Both the position numbers and the translations under genes were made by a program. Of a stretch of DNA of 64,000 nt, positions 35,006 through 44,100 are shown piece after piece. Below the pieces are notes generated by a model. It ran no database searches and had not been told where the DNA came from. It saw nothing but the letters and a program-made list of their open reading frames with translations. Position 1 is the first letter of the stretch; the number at the start of each line of letters is the position of its first letter. The DNA comes from Aquimarina sp. RZ0 (GTDB taxonomy: Bacteria; Bacteroidota; Bacteroidia; Flavobacteriales; Flavobacteriaceae): contig NZ_VTZU01000002.1 in the NCBI RefSeq assembly GCF_008370685.1, positions 186,001-250,000 of the forward strand. The letters are read 5' to 3'.

Positions 35006-37698
35006 TGACTTATATCATCTATTGTTCAGCTCTTATAGGTTTATCCTATGTTATTTATATTTTATTTCTATCTAAAGAAACGTTTTATAAGCTAAACAGA
35101 TGGACATTACTTTCATTAGTACTGATATCATTTGCCTTACCGTTTCTGTCAGTTCCAGAAAATCTTTCTCTGAAAACTATTTTTTTTCAAGAACCAATAT
35201 TTCAGACATCTTCTACAAAACAATCAGAGAATATCAATCTCAAAAATATGGAAGAGGAAGCATTAGTTCCTGATCATATGGTCACTACTCATACAGAAGA
35301 TACAAAAACTAATATAACTCCTGCTTCTATAAACATAAACTGGAAGTCCATTATAATCTATATTTATTTCTTTGGAGTTCTGGCTTTTGGGGGTAACTTT
35401 TTATTACAATTAGGTGTTTTATTGTATAGAATGTTTAAATATCCAACTATAGAATTTGATAAATACAAAATAGTAGAAACAACTACCCATCACGCTCCCT
35501 ACTCTTTTTGGAATAGAATATTTATAAATCCTAATCTGTATACACCAGAAACATATCTGCAAATTCTAAAGCATGAGCAAATACATATAGATGGTAAACA
35601 CAGTATGGACATGCTTCTTGTAGAACTGTTGGTTACTATACAATGGTTTAATCCGTTTGCCTGGCTCTACAGAAAAGCTATTGATAATAACCTAGAATAC
35701 CTCACCGATAATGGTATGCTAAACATCGGTGAAAACAAAGAAGTATACCAAATGAATTTATTAAAAGTCTCAACTCCAGATATGCCTACAGGACTGGCAA
35801 CAAGTTACAATCAATCATTTCTCAAAAAACGAATACTCATGATGAATTCTAAAAAATCAACTGCAAAATCAGGATGGAAATATCTAATCATTATTCCATT
35901 ATTAGTATTTACTGTATTATCTTTTAATCCGGTTATCTCTAATAAAGTACCTTCAGAAAATGAGGATTTTACCTCTGCAAAACCAGACACCAGCTCACGA
36001 GAATTACAACAAAAAGAAAAAAACAAAAATGATGTTACCAAAGGCGTATGGGATGCAGAAGTCGGAGCTGGAAAATTATGTATTATGTATCGCAGTGCAG
36101 AACCACTTAAGCAAAGTTTCTGGTCCACTACCAGATGCTATGACGCTTCTTTCTTTGATGATTTCCCTAAAGGAGATAAACAAAAGTTCGAAATTACCAA
36201 AGAAGCCGGGACTATGACTCTTATTGGAACATTTGATGGATCGATTGGCAATGGCAGGTATACGTTTACACCTAATACCGAGTTTATAAAATCTTTACAA
36301 AATTATGGACTAAGAGGTAATCAAAAAAAGCTAATACACTGTTTTTTAACCGATTTTGACACGAATTATCTTACCTATCTAAAAAATGAAGGACTTGCTA
36401 TCAATCAAGATGATTTTGAAGATATTATTCATAAATCACTTCCTTTGGATACATTAAAAATGTATCGAAACGAACTAAAAAAACTTGGATATAATACGTA
36501 TACGATAAAGGAAATAAGTAAGCTGAATCTTTTTGATGTTGATATCCCCTATATATCCTTTATTAATAAAATAGGTGAGCAGAAAGTATCATTAAAAAAG
36601 GTTATAAAAGCTAAAATACATAATCTTACGCCAAACTTTATTAAATCGTATACGGATAATGGTCATCTCAACATGTCACTTGATGACTATATGAAATTAA
36701 AAATACACAATGTCACTCCAGATTTCATTAGCGATTTTAAGAAAGAAGGATATGGAAATATTTCTGTAAAGGAAGCCCAAAATCTAAAAATACATAATGT
36801 GACTCCCGGATATATTGAGGAGTACAAAAATATCGGATATCAAAACATAACACTAAAAGAAGCTAAAGAACTCAAAATACATAATGTCACACCTGCATTT
36901 ATTAAAAGCTTACGAAAAGTAGGATATCCCAATATTACTCTAAAAGAAGCAAAAAAATTAAAAGTGCACAATGTGACTCCAAACCTCATTGAATCCTATA
37001 AGAAGGCCGGACAAAAGAATCTCTCTGTACAAGAAGTTATCAAGTTGAAAATTCATGACATTACTCCTGGTCAGGTTAAAATCTCTACACAGCACACTTC
37101 TAATTGGCATAACAACACGTATGTTCAATCCAGTTCGACAAGTAATTCTGGCAATGCATCTCAGGATAATCAGCAGATGCCAAATGATTTTATAGAACAG
37201 TTCAAGAAATTAGGATATACACAGGCCTCAATTGATGAAATTATAGCTCTCAAAATCCATAATATTACACCAGAATTTATCAAGCGTTATCATAAAGCCG
37301 GATATAAAGACATCCCATTAGATGATATCGTGGGACTAAAAATACATCAGGTCACTCCAGAGTTTATCGATACATTTAAAAAAGCAGGATTTAAGAACAT
37401 TTCTATAGAAGATGCTATGTCTCTAAAAACACACAATATAAGCCCGGAATATATTCGTCAATTCAAAAAAACAATGTTTGATGATCTTCCTTTAGCCGCT
37501 ATTATGTCTTTTAAGATTCATAACATAACGCCTGAGTTTATAAATTCCTTTGAAGATATAGGATACAAGAATATTACCGCTGATCAAGCTCAAAGTCTTA
37601 AGATTCATAATGTAACTCCAGGGTTTATCAAGTCCTTAAAAGAACAAGACCCTGAGATATCAATCGAACAGGCTATCAGAATAAAAATTCATTTTTGA
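35005..37698 (+). CDS. BlaR1-type M56 metalloprotease with HNxTP repeat domain
   Basis: 897 residues. N-terminal membrane helices (1-20, about 33-50, 113-135) lead to an M56 peptidase domain with zinc motif HEQIH (residues 190-194) and ELLVTIQWFNPFAWLY. A last membrane helix lies near 293-310. Residues 311-897 are outside the cytoplasm and lack a penicillin-binding sensor domain. Instead, from about residue 530, 11 units of about 23 residues carry the motif K(I/V/T)HN(V/I/L)TP, for example LKIHNVTPDFISDFKKEGYG, ending in a final KIH. A Ser/Asn/Gln-rich linker (about 695-725) splits them 6 and 5. By analogy with BlaR1, a signal at the repeat domain would trigger cleavage of the co-transcribed BlaI-type repressor. 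The signal is unknown, and no beta-lactamase gene follows. Confidence 0.88.
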   Translation: MTYIIYCSALIGLSYVIYILFLSKETFYKLNRWTLLSLVLISFALPFLSVPENLSLKTIFFQEPIFQTSSTKQSENINLKNMEEEALVPDHMVTTHTEDTKTNITPASININWKSIIIYIYFFGVLAFGGNFLLQLGVLLYRMFKYPTIEFDKYKIVETTTHHAPYSFWNRIFINPNLYTPETYLQILKHEQIHIDGKHSMDMLLVELLVTIQWFNPFAWLYRKAIDNNLEYLTDNGMLNIGENKEVYQMNLLKVSTPDMPTGLATSYNQSFLKKRILMMNSKKSTAKSGWKYLIIIPLLVFTVLSFNPVISNKVPSENEDFTSAKPDTSSRELQQKEKNKNDVTKGVWDAEVGAGKLCIMYRSAEPLKQSFWSTTRCYDASFFDDFPKGDKQKFEITKEAGTMTLIGTFDGSIGNGRYTFTPNTEFIKSLQNYGLRGNQKKLIHCFLTDFDTNYLTYLKNEGLAINQDDFEDIIHKSLPLDTLKMYRNELKKLGYNTYTIKEISKLNLFDVDIPYISFINKIGEQKVSLKKVIKAKIHNLTPNFIKSYTDNGHLNMSLDDYMKLKIHNVTPDFISDFKKEGYGNISVKEAQNLKIHNVTPGYIEEYKNIGYQNITLKEAKELKIHNVTPAFIKSLRKVGYPNITLKEAKKLKVHNVTPNLIESYKKAGQKNLSVQEVIKLKIHDITPGQVKISTQHTSNWHNNTYVQSSSTSNSGNASQDNQQMPNDFIEQFKKLGYTQASIDEIIALKIHNITPEFIKRYHKAGYKDIPLDDIVGLKIHQVTPEFIDTFKKAGFKNISIEDAMSLKTHNISPEYIRQFKKTMFDDLPLAAIMSFKIHNITPEFINSFEDIGYKNITADQAQSLKIHNVTPGFIKSLKEQDPEISIEQAIRIKIHF

Positions 37699-37718
37699 TC
37701 ATCGGGAATGAATTAACC

Positions 37719-37773
37719 AGTACACTACTTCTGAACAAACCCAGGAACATTTCAATCTCGATTATCGAATAAA
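37719..37773 (+). repeat. 55-bp AGTAAA repeat
   Basis: It starts AGTACACTAC and ends TCTCGATTATCGAATAAA; exactly 55 bp. It is one of two same-strand copies, 24 bp apart, directly behind the blaR1-like gene. Confidence 0.7.
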
Positions 37774-37797
37774 ACAAAATTTCATCAATCAAAAATC

Positions 37798-37852
37798 AGT
37801 AAATTATCTGGAGGCAAGTCCCGGAACATTCAAATCTCGACTATCGAGTAAA
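37798..37852 (+). repeat. 55-bp AGTAAA repeat
   Basis: It starts AGTAAATTATCTGGAGGC and ends TCGACTATCGAGTAAA, with intact AGTAAA at both ends; exactly 55 bp. Its last two bases overlap the terminator stem. Confidence 0.75.
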
Positions 37853-37889
37853 GAGCTATCAATTAATACTAATTGATAGCTCTTTTTTA
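37851..37889 (+). terminator. Terminator of the blaI-blaR operon
   Basis: AAGAGCTATCAATTA, a four-base loop and TAATTGATAGCTCTT followed by a T-run form a perfect 15-bp stem, 152 bp past the stop, with the two repeats between. Confidence 0.85.
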
Positions 37890-38264
37890 TAGAATTCTTT
37901 TCTTAGCACACCATCTCTTCTGACATAAAATTATCCATTCGAATTTGATCTTTTTCTTGTATACCTCAAAAATGTTAAGCTGCTTCACCTCAGAGAAAAA
38001 ATTGAGGAGTAATATTAAAACTACTTTTATAAAAATTCCTCATAATTATTGATTTTTTGTCATCAAAACCAGCATAAAAAAAACACATCACAAAAAAAAC
38101 ACACCCATACAAAATCCTCATAATTAACAGATCAAACATATCATATATTCTATTATTTAACACATTTGTTGTTATAAATAATTATATCCCTTTAAAAATA
38201 TAGGATTTTTTTTATGTAATTTTGTACTAACTATTATATAACATATTCAACACAAACTTAAATT

Positions 38265-39767
38265 ATGAAAAGGTATTCTTTTTATAGGGTAGTTCTGTCT
38301 ATCCTATTCAGTTACATGTATTGTATTACATTAACCGCACAACCAACTCCACCATCAGGGAAAAAATGGCAAAAAGTAAATCAGCTTACAGATGATTTTA
38401 ATTCGTTTGACAGTAGTAAATGGCAAAAAGGTCATCCTTACTGGAGTGGACGATCACCAAGTCAATTTAATAATAACAATTTATCCTGGCAAAATGGAAA
38501 TTTACGTCTTAAAGGGTCGCTTCGCAATTCTAACAGACAAGGTGATTTTATCTGGACAGCCTGTCTTACTTCAAAATCAAAAAGTTTTAAAAAAGGAATG
38601 TATGCAGAAGCGCGTATCAAAAACGCCGATATGGCGATCGTATCATCCTTTTGGATGCAAGGCAGCGAGACAGAAATTGATGTCATAGAAAACTGGGGAG
38701 AAGTTAAAAACAATAGATGGAGGCATTTGGACTACTCCATGGAAATGAACACACACTATTTCCCTAAACCTTGTGGTTTTGATTGTGATAAAACCACTCA
38801 AAAACATTATAAAAACCCTGGGAATGTAGGCAACTCATCAGCATATGCCGTATATGGTGTATGGTGGGTAGATAGCCGAAACATTCGTTGGTATCGCGAT
38901 GGTCGTCAGGTAGCAAGTGTTACGTTGCCATATGATTTTAATGAAGACATGTTTATGTTTTTTGATATGGAAGCATTTACCTGGGGTCCTGGATTACCAT
39001 CAAATGCCGATATGAACAATGGAAATAAAAACACGGCTTATTATGATTGGGTACGAACCTATAAGCTTGTTAATGGAAATTCAACAGGTGGGGGCAATGG
39101 AGGAAATACTGCTGTTGCTGCGTTAAAAGGAAATAACGCAAAATATGTGAGTTCAGAAAATGGAACTAAACCAATGACTTGTAACCGCAATCAAATAGGC
39201 GGTTGGGAAAAATTCGAAATTAAAGTAATCGGTAGTACAAATGGTAATGATATTGTCACGCTAAAAGGCAACAATGGAAACTATGTGAGCTCAGAAAATG
39301 GAACTAAACCAATCACTTGTGATAGACCTCGTGTAGGAGCCTGGGAAAAATTCGAACTGATACATCATGGAAATCAAGTTTACAGTCTAAAAGGAAATAA
39401 TGGCAAATATCTAAGTTCAGAAAATGGGACCAGATCTATGACTTGTAGTAAAACTAATATTGGAAATCAGGAAAGATTTAATATTCAATATGGGCTATCT
39501 AGAGCAAATGATATCGATAGTCAGAAATCTGTAGGGTTCAGTGTATATCCTAATCCTACATTAGGAAAAGAAGTAACTATTGATGTAGGAGCAAACGCAG
39601 GAATGAATCTCCTAAAAGTATATGATATACAAGGACGTATGATTCTTGATAAGCAGTTTACAGAAAATCAATATCAAATTAACAGCACCTTGTTAGGAGC
39701 TAAAGGGCTATATATTATTAAGATAAAAAATGATAGTGGTGATTTTACCAAAAAAATATTTAATTAA
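38265..39767 (+). CDS. Secreted GH16 glycosidase with beta-trefoil repeats, T9SS cargo
   Basis: 500 residues. Signal peptide 1-27. The GH16 domain (about 30-270) carries the catalytic motif EIDVIE (E137, D139, E142): nucleophile, helper aspartate and acid/base. FWMQGSETEIDVIENWGE and HYFPKPCGFDCD resemble beta-agarase or porphyranase subfamilies, so agar or porphyran is a likely but unproven target. Residues about 280-405 hold three similar repeats (LKGNN-KY-SSENGT at 287, 334 and 376) like a fascin-type beta-trefoil, probably sugar-binding. A T9SS sorting domain (FSVYPNPTLGKEVTID) ends it. It lies upstream of the SusC/SusD pair on the same strand, separated by an IS3 remnant on the other strand. 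Confidence 0.88.
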   Translation: MKRYSFYRVVLSILFSYMYCITLTAQPTPPSGKKWQKVNQLTDDFNSFDSSKWQKGHPYWSGRSPSQFNNNNLSWQNGNLRLKGSLRNSNRQGDFIWTACLTSKSKSFKKGMYAEARIKNADMAIVSSFWMQGSETEIDVIENWGEVKNNRWRHLDYSMEMNTHYFPKPCGFDCDKTTQKHYKNPGNVGNSSAYAVYGVWWVDSRNIRWYRDGRQVASVTLPYDFNEDMFMFFDMEAFTWGPGLPSNADMNNGNKNTAYYDWVRTYKLVNGNSTGGGNGGNTAVAALKGNNAKYVSSENGTKPMTCNRNQIGGWEKFEIKVIGSTNGNDIVTLKGNNGNYVSSENGTKPITCDRPRVGAWEKFELIHHGNQVYSLKGNNGKYLSSENGTRSMTCSKTNIGNQERFNIQYGLSRANDIDSQKSVGFSVYPNPTLGKEVTIDVGANAGMNLLKVYDIQGRMILDKQFTENQYQINSTLLGAKGLYIIKIKNDSGDFTKKIFN

Positions 39768-39795
39768 TGATGGTGTGATTCACTAAAAAATAAAG

Positions 39796-39830
39796 AAAGG
39801 CTACTAAACTAAAAATTAGTAGTCTTTTTA
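39796..39830 (+). terminator. Terminator of the GH16 gene
   Basis: GGCTACTAA and TTAGTAGTC pair around an eight-base loop, followed by TTTTTA, 30 bp after the stop codon. Confidence 0.7.
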
Positions 39831-39834
39831 TATA

Positions 39835-39862
39835 GAACTCATTCCGACTTTTTTTGATCGCA
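39835..39862. repeat. Truncated end of the GAACTC family
   Basis: GAACTCATTCCGACTTTTTTT matches the inverted end of copy C (29473-29496 reversed) at about 18 of 20 positions. It abuts the truncated end of the IS3 orfB remnant; the rest of the element is missing. Confidence 0.45.
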
Positions 39863-40310
39863 AAAATGATAGCGGCCATATACATACCCGCGCGAAACAT
39901 TAGAATATAAGTGATATCTGTTTGCCAAACCCGATTAGAATGATCAATTTTAAGATCTTTCAATAGATGAGGGTATATATACTAGTCTCATCCCTTATGG
40001 TTGTCTTGGATTTCATATATATATATATAGTTTGAAGTCTCATTAACCTGTAAAGTCTTCTAATTCTCTTAATATTGACATTGTACCCTAAATCCAACTT
40101 GAGATAATCAGTCATACGTTCTACACCATAACAAGGGGGAGCCAAGTGCTTGTTGATTTCTTTCATTAAGGTTAAGCTCAATAAACTTTCTCCTTTGGTC
40201 TTATAATATAGGCCTGAACGATTAATTTCTAATAATAACTTACATTGTTTATTAAGGCTTAGTTTCGGATGAGATTTTACAACTTTTTGCCGTTTCTGAG
40301 TACTGCTCAT
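39863..40310 (-). pseudogene. IS3 orfB transposase, truncated
   Basis: From the ATG at 40310, KSHPKLSLNKQCKLLLEINRSGLYYK and PCYGVERMTDYLKLDLGYNV (fragments of the orfB N-terminal HTH_21 region) are clear. The second part, KDLKIDHSNRVWQTDITYI, begins the rve integrase core with the first catalytic aspartate (in TDITYI) but is in another frame after a stop near 39963. The core ends at MYMAAII, so the rest of the DDE domain is missing. ORF sequence beyond 39862 is unrelated. Not functional. Confidence 0.8.
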
Positions 40311-40680
40311 TTCTCCAAGACTTTCTTTAAAAAATCATTCTCGACTTGTAACTGACCTATTTTACTATAAAGAGCACTTTTTTCCTTATCTGTCTCTTCT
40401 GTTTTGATCTTGGGAATCAAAAATTCTTGAAGAATTTTCTATAAACGTTTGTTTCCAAATGAATATTGGGGTAGGATGGATATCAAACTTTGAGACGATT
40501 TCTTGTAAAGTAAACTACCTCGGGGCAAGCCCAAGAGGCATTTATTGAAAAAAACATTTTGATTTCGAGGCAAGCCTCGGAGCATTTAAATCTCGATTAT
40601 CGAGTAAATTGATCTTTGATCACTTCTAAAGCTACTTTGGCTTTGAAGGATGAGCTAAATTTTCTTCTCGATTTTTTCAT
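40307..40680 (-). pseudogene. IS3 orfA, interrupted by a repeat
   Basis: It starts MKKSRRKFSSSFKAKVALEV at 40680 (HTH transposase domain), reads to VIKDQF, and is broken by the AGTAAA repeat. It resumes as LQEIVSKFDIHP, shifts frame after WKQTF, and ends with the leucine-zipper-like part KTEETDKEKSALYSKIGQLQ to a TGA that overlaps the orfB ATG by four bases (ATGA), the usual IS3 arrangement. Removing 94 bp (the repeat plus one AGTAAA) restores DQFTLQEI exactly. Confidence 0.75.
40509..40608 (+). repeat. AGTAAA-family repeat, long form (100 bp), inside IS3 orfA
   Basis: AGTAAA at 40509-40514 and 40603-40608 bound an 88-bp body that starts CTACCTCGGGGCAAG and ends TCTCGATTATCG. Compared with the 55-bp form it has a 45-bp internal module that begins with the same GGCAAG. 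It interrupts a transposase reading frame that is restored when the body and one AGTAAA are removed. Confidence 0.8.
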
Positions 40681-41140
40681 ATCCACAGCATTAAATTTAC
40701 AATGTAAGTAGCTGTCTTAAAAATGGGGAGTATTATACTAAAATATATACAAAATCAATAAGAATGAAAGAAAATAATATTAAAACACTAAAATCAATTA
40801 ATTAAATATATTATTATTTTTTTTGAAAAATTTAAGAAACTTACTCCATCAAGTATACGTCATAATCACCTAAAAATCAATTACTTAATAATGATCACTA
40901 TCAAAAATAAGAACTAAGTAATTATAAAATACTCTGGATTGTGTTTAGGGATAGTCACTTTTTAGCTGTTATATATTCAAACACATAAAAAATCAATAAG
41001 AATGAAAAAATCAATTTTTATCAGCTCAACACATGCTTTATTTTTTTTATTAAATCTATCAGGATTTGACTATAGCAGTACTGCCCCCTCAGTCTAATAG
41101 TAAAAATAACTAGTCACATAACTTTATTGAAAAATCATTT
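40681..41140. other. Intergenic region upstream of susC, 460 bp
   Basis: AAAATCAATAAGAATGAAA occurs twice, at 40751-40769 and 40989-41007. The second copy overlaps the start of a 31-codon ORF (41002-41097, signal-peptide-like, MKKSIFISSTHALFFLLNLS start). It may be a small leader ORF or the remnant of a gene start. No clear promoter was found for susC. Confidence 0.35.
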
Positions 41141-44100
41141 ATGAAATTAAATCATTACAAATTATTAGTGCTTGCTCTTTTTATGACAAGCCTACTGTTT
41201 TCCCAACAAAATGTTTCGGGTATCGTCCAGGGAAAAAATGGACTTCCGTTACCAGGGGTAAACATTATTGTGAAAGGTAAAACTACTGGGACACAAACAG
41301 ATTTTGACGGAAAATACACTATAAATGTAGAAACGGGAGCGATTTTGGTGTATTCGTATTTAGGGTTTTTAACTCAAAAGATCAAAGTATCAGGACAATC
41401 AGAAATTGACATCACACTTCAAGAAGATATTAGTACGCTAAGTGAGGTCGTGGTTGTAGGGTACGGGACACAAAGCAAAAAGAAACTAACGGGAAGTGTT
41501 TCTCGAATAAGTGCTAATGAAATTGATGAAGTTCCCAATCCTAATGTACAGAATGCTCTTGTAGGTAAAGCTGCGGGGGTACAGATTACCCAAACCAACG
41601 GTAAGGTTGAAGGAGGGATTAATATAAGAGTGAGAGGTACAGCCAGTGTTAGTGGAGGTACCCAGCCTTTGTATGTAGTTGACGGTATTCCATTAATAGA
41701 TCCAACTGATAATAGAGGTGAACTTGGCAATGGGGCTCCAACAAATCCTTTACTTACATTCAGCTCCAATGAGATCGAGTCGATCGATATCCTAAAAGAT
41801 GCATCTGCTGCTGCTATTTATGGCGCAAGAGGGGCTAATGGAGTAGTAATTATTACCACAAAAAAAGGAAAACAAGGAAAGGCTAAATTTTCTTTAAATA
41901 TATCTCAGGGGTTAAGCCAACCAACAAATAAAAGAGAATGGTTAAACGCGTCAGAATATATTGAATTATTCACCGAAGCAGCTGTAAATTCAACCGATCT
42001 TTTAGCTAGTATAGGTATTCCCGACCCTGTTGCTTTTATTGAAAGCCAATTTGACAGATACGCTAATGGAACGGATTGGAGAAATGGAGAAGTAGATACC
42101 GATTGGCAAGATATAGCATTCCAAAATGGTTTTCAAAGTAATGCAGATTTTTCTGTATCTGGAGCAAATGAAAAAACGTCATTTTTTTTCTCAGGTGCTC
42201 ATAACAATACTACAGGAATCATAAAGGACAATGAACTTGAGCGGTTGTCTGCAAGAACCAATCTAAGTCATAATTTTGATACTAGATTAGCAGCAGGTAT
42301 GAATTTGAGTTTTTCAAGGACTGAAATAGATCGCATTGCAAATGATGCTGTGTTTTCTACACCATTGCAGGCTGTAGCCCAAACGCCATTAGCACCTGCT
42401 CGATTGCCTGATGGCACTCCGAATTCTAGTACGCAATATGGTAATTTTCTTTTTAATGCCGATAATGTATTCTTTAAAACAATTGTGAGGAGAACGCTTG
42501 GAAAAGTATATGGAGAGTATAAATTCTGGCCCTTTTTATCGTTTAAAAGTGAATTTTCTTATGACTTATTTGCTCAGACAGAGGATAGTTTTTCAGGGGA
42601 AAATGCACTTTTTCAATCTACAAATGGTCAGGCATTTGCTTCTGACTTAACTTCTGAAAGTTATACATTGTCTAATTTTGCAACTTTTAATAAAAGTTTT
42701 GCAGAAAAACATAATATCAACATAGTAGTGGGTACAGAACTTTCTAAATACAACAGAAGAATTACTAATGTTACAAGCCAACAATTTCCATCAGATGATT
42801 TACCTACGGTAAGCGGAGGAGCAGAAGTCACAGCAGGAAGTGGCGTTCAACTGTCTAGTAGTTTCCTGTCTTATTTCGGAAGAGCCAATTACGATTTTAT
42901 GGGCAAATATCTTTTAGGTGCTAGCATCAGGCGAGATGGCTCTTCAAGATTTGGATCAAAAGTACGATTTGGTAATTTCCCTGCATTTTCTGCGGGATGG
43001 ATTATTTCTGAAGAAGAGTTTCTTAAAGACAATGATCTATTATCGTTTTTAAAAGTTAGAGGAAGTTGGGGAAAATTAGGTAATGCAGATTTAGGTGGAG
43101 ATTACCCATCATTATTTCTTTTTTCAGGAGTATCCTATAATCAACGTCCAGGTTTGGCTCCTATCCAACCAGGAAATTCTAATCTAACCTGGGAAAAATC
43201 TACCCAAACTGATATTGGTTTGGAGATGGCATTTCTTAATAATGCAATTTCTTTGAATATGGATTATTATTTTAAAGAAACAGATGGATTATTATTTGAA
43301 GTTCCTCTAGTACCTAGTGGTGGGGCCCAAAATATCAATCAAAATATTGGATTATTAGAAAGCAAAGGATTAGAGGTTAGCATTGATACTAAAAACATTC
43401 AAACTACAAAAATGACATGGACCACAAATCTTAATTTTAGTACAAATAATGTAGAATTGATTGAGTTGCCAAATGATAATGCAGATATTATTAGCGGGCG
43501 AAACATTAACAGAATTGGAGAAAGTCCGGCAGCATTTTTTCTTAGAGAATATGCAGGAGTTGATCCTGCAAATGGTGATGCCTTATATTATCTAAATACA
43601 GTTAATGCAGATGGATCAATTGATAGAAGTACAACGACCAACCCAAATGATGCAGATCGGATTGTTGCAGGAAATCCTTTTCCAGAATTTATAGCAGGAT
43701 TAACCAATACAATTTTTTATAACGGGATTGACTTTTCATTTACTTTCCAGGGAGAATGGGGAGCAAGTATTTATAATGCTGCCGGTCGTTTTCAATCTAC
43801 TAGTGGCGATTTTTATGATAATCAAACCAGAGATCAATTAGATCGATGGCAACAACCAGGTGATATCACCAATGTTCCACAAGCAAGACTTTTTGGCGGT
43901 AATGGTACAGCACACTCAACAAGGTATCTTCAGGATGGAGATTTTATAAGACTTCGTAATGTTACCTTAGGATATAGTCTCCCCAATCAATTACTGAATA
44001 AAATTGGATTTGATAAGATACGAGTATATCTTACAGGTTTGAATCTTTTGACTTTTACTGACTATACAGGGAATGATCCTGAAGCTAGAAGTGATGTAAA

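Larger units (their letters stand above)
37699..38264. other. Intergenic region, 566 bp
   Basis: Begins with two 55-bp AGTAAA repeats (37719-37773 and 37798-37852) running into the operon terminator. The remaining 370 bp before the GH16 gene are AT-rich. TAATTTTG at 38217-38224 may be a -7 element for it, with no good -33. Confidence 0.5.
39863..40680 (-). mobile_element. IS3-family insertion sequence remnant
   Basis: A decayed IS3-type element with orfA then orfB on the minus strand. It is truncated within orfB near 39863 by a GAACTC-family fragment, carries frameshifts, and has a 100-bp AGTAAA repeat inside orfA. Terminal inverted repeats could not be identified. It sits between the GH16 gene and SusC. 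Confidence 0.75.

Noticed and set aside
35811..36128. 105-codon minus-strand ORF inside the blaR1-like gene
   Set aside because: Antisense shadow of the region after the M56 domain.
36583..37698. Periodic sequence in the blaR1-like gene as DNA tandem repeat or CRISPR
   Set aside because: The periodicity is at protein level (about 23 codons) in one open frame, with diverged nucleotides.
39760..39862. Tail of a 67-codon ORF continuing the orfB remnant
   Set aside because: Homology to IS3 transposase ends at MYMAAII; beyond that the frame crosses a repeat end and the GH16 terminator.
26975..40608. Repeats of fixed length as a possible CRISPR array
   Set aside because: Copies are dispersed over kilobases, in both orientations, with no spacers of regular size and no cas genes.
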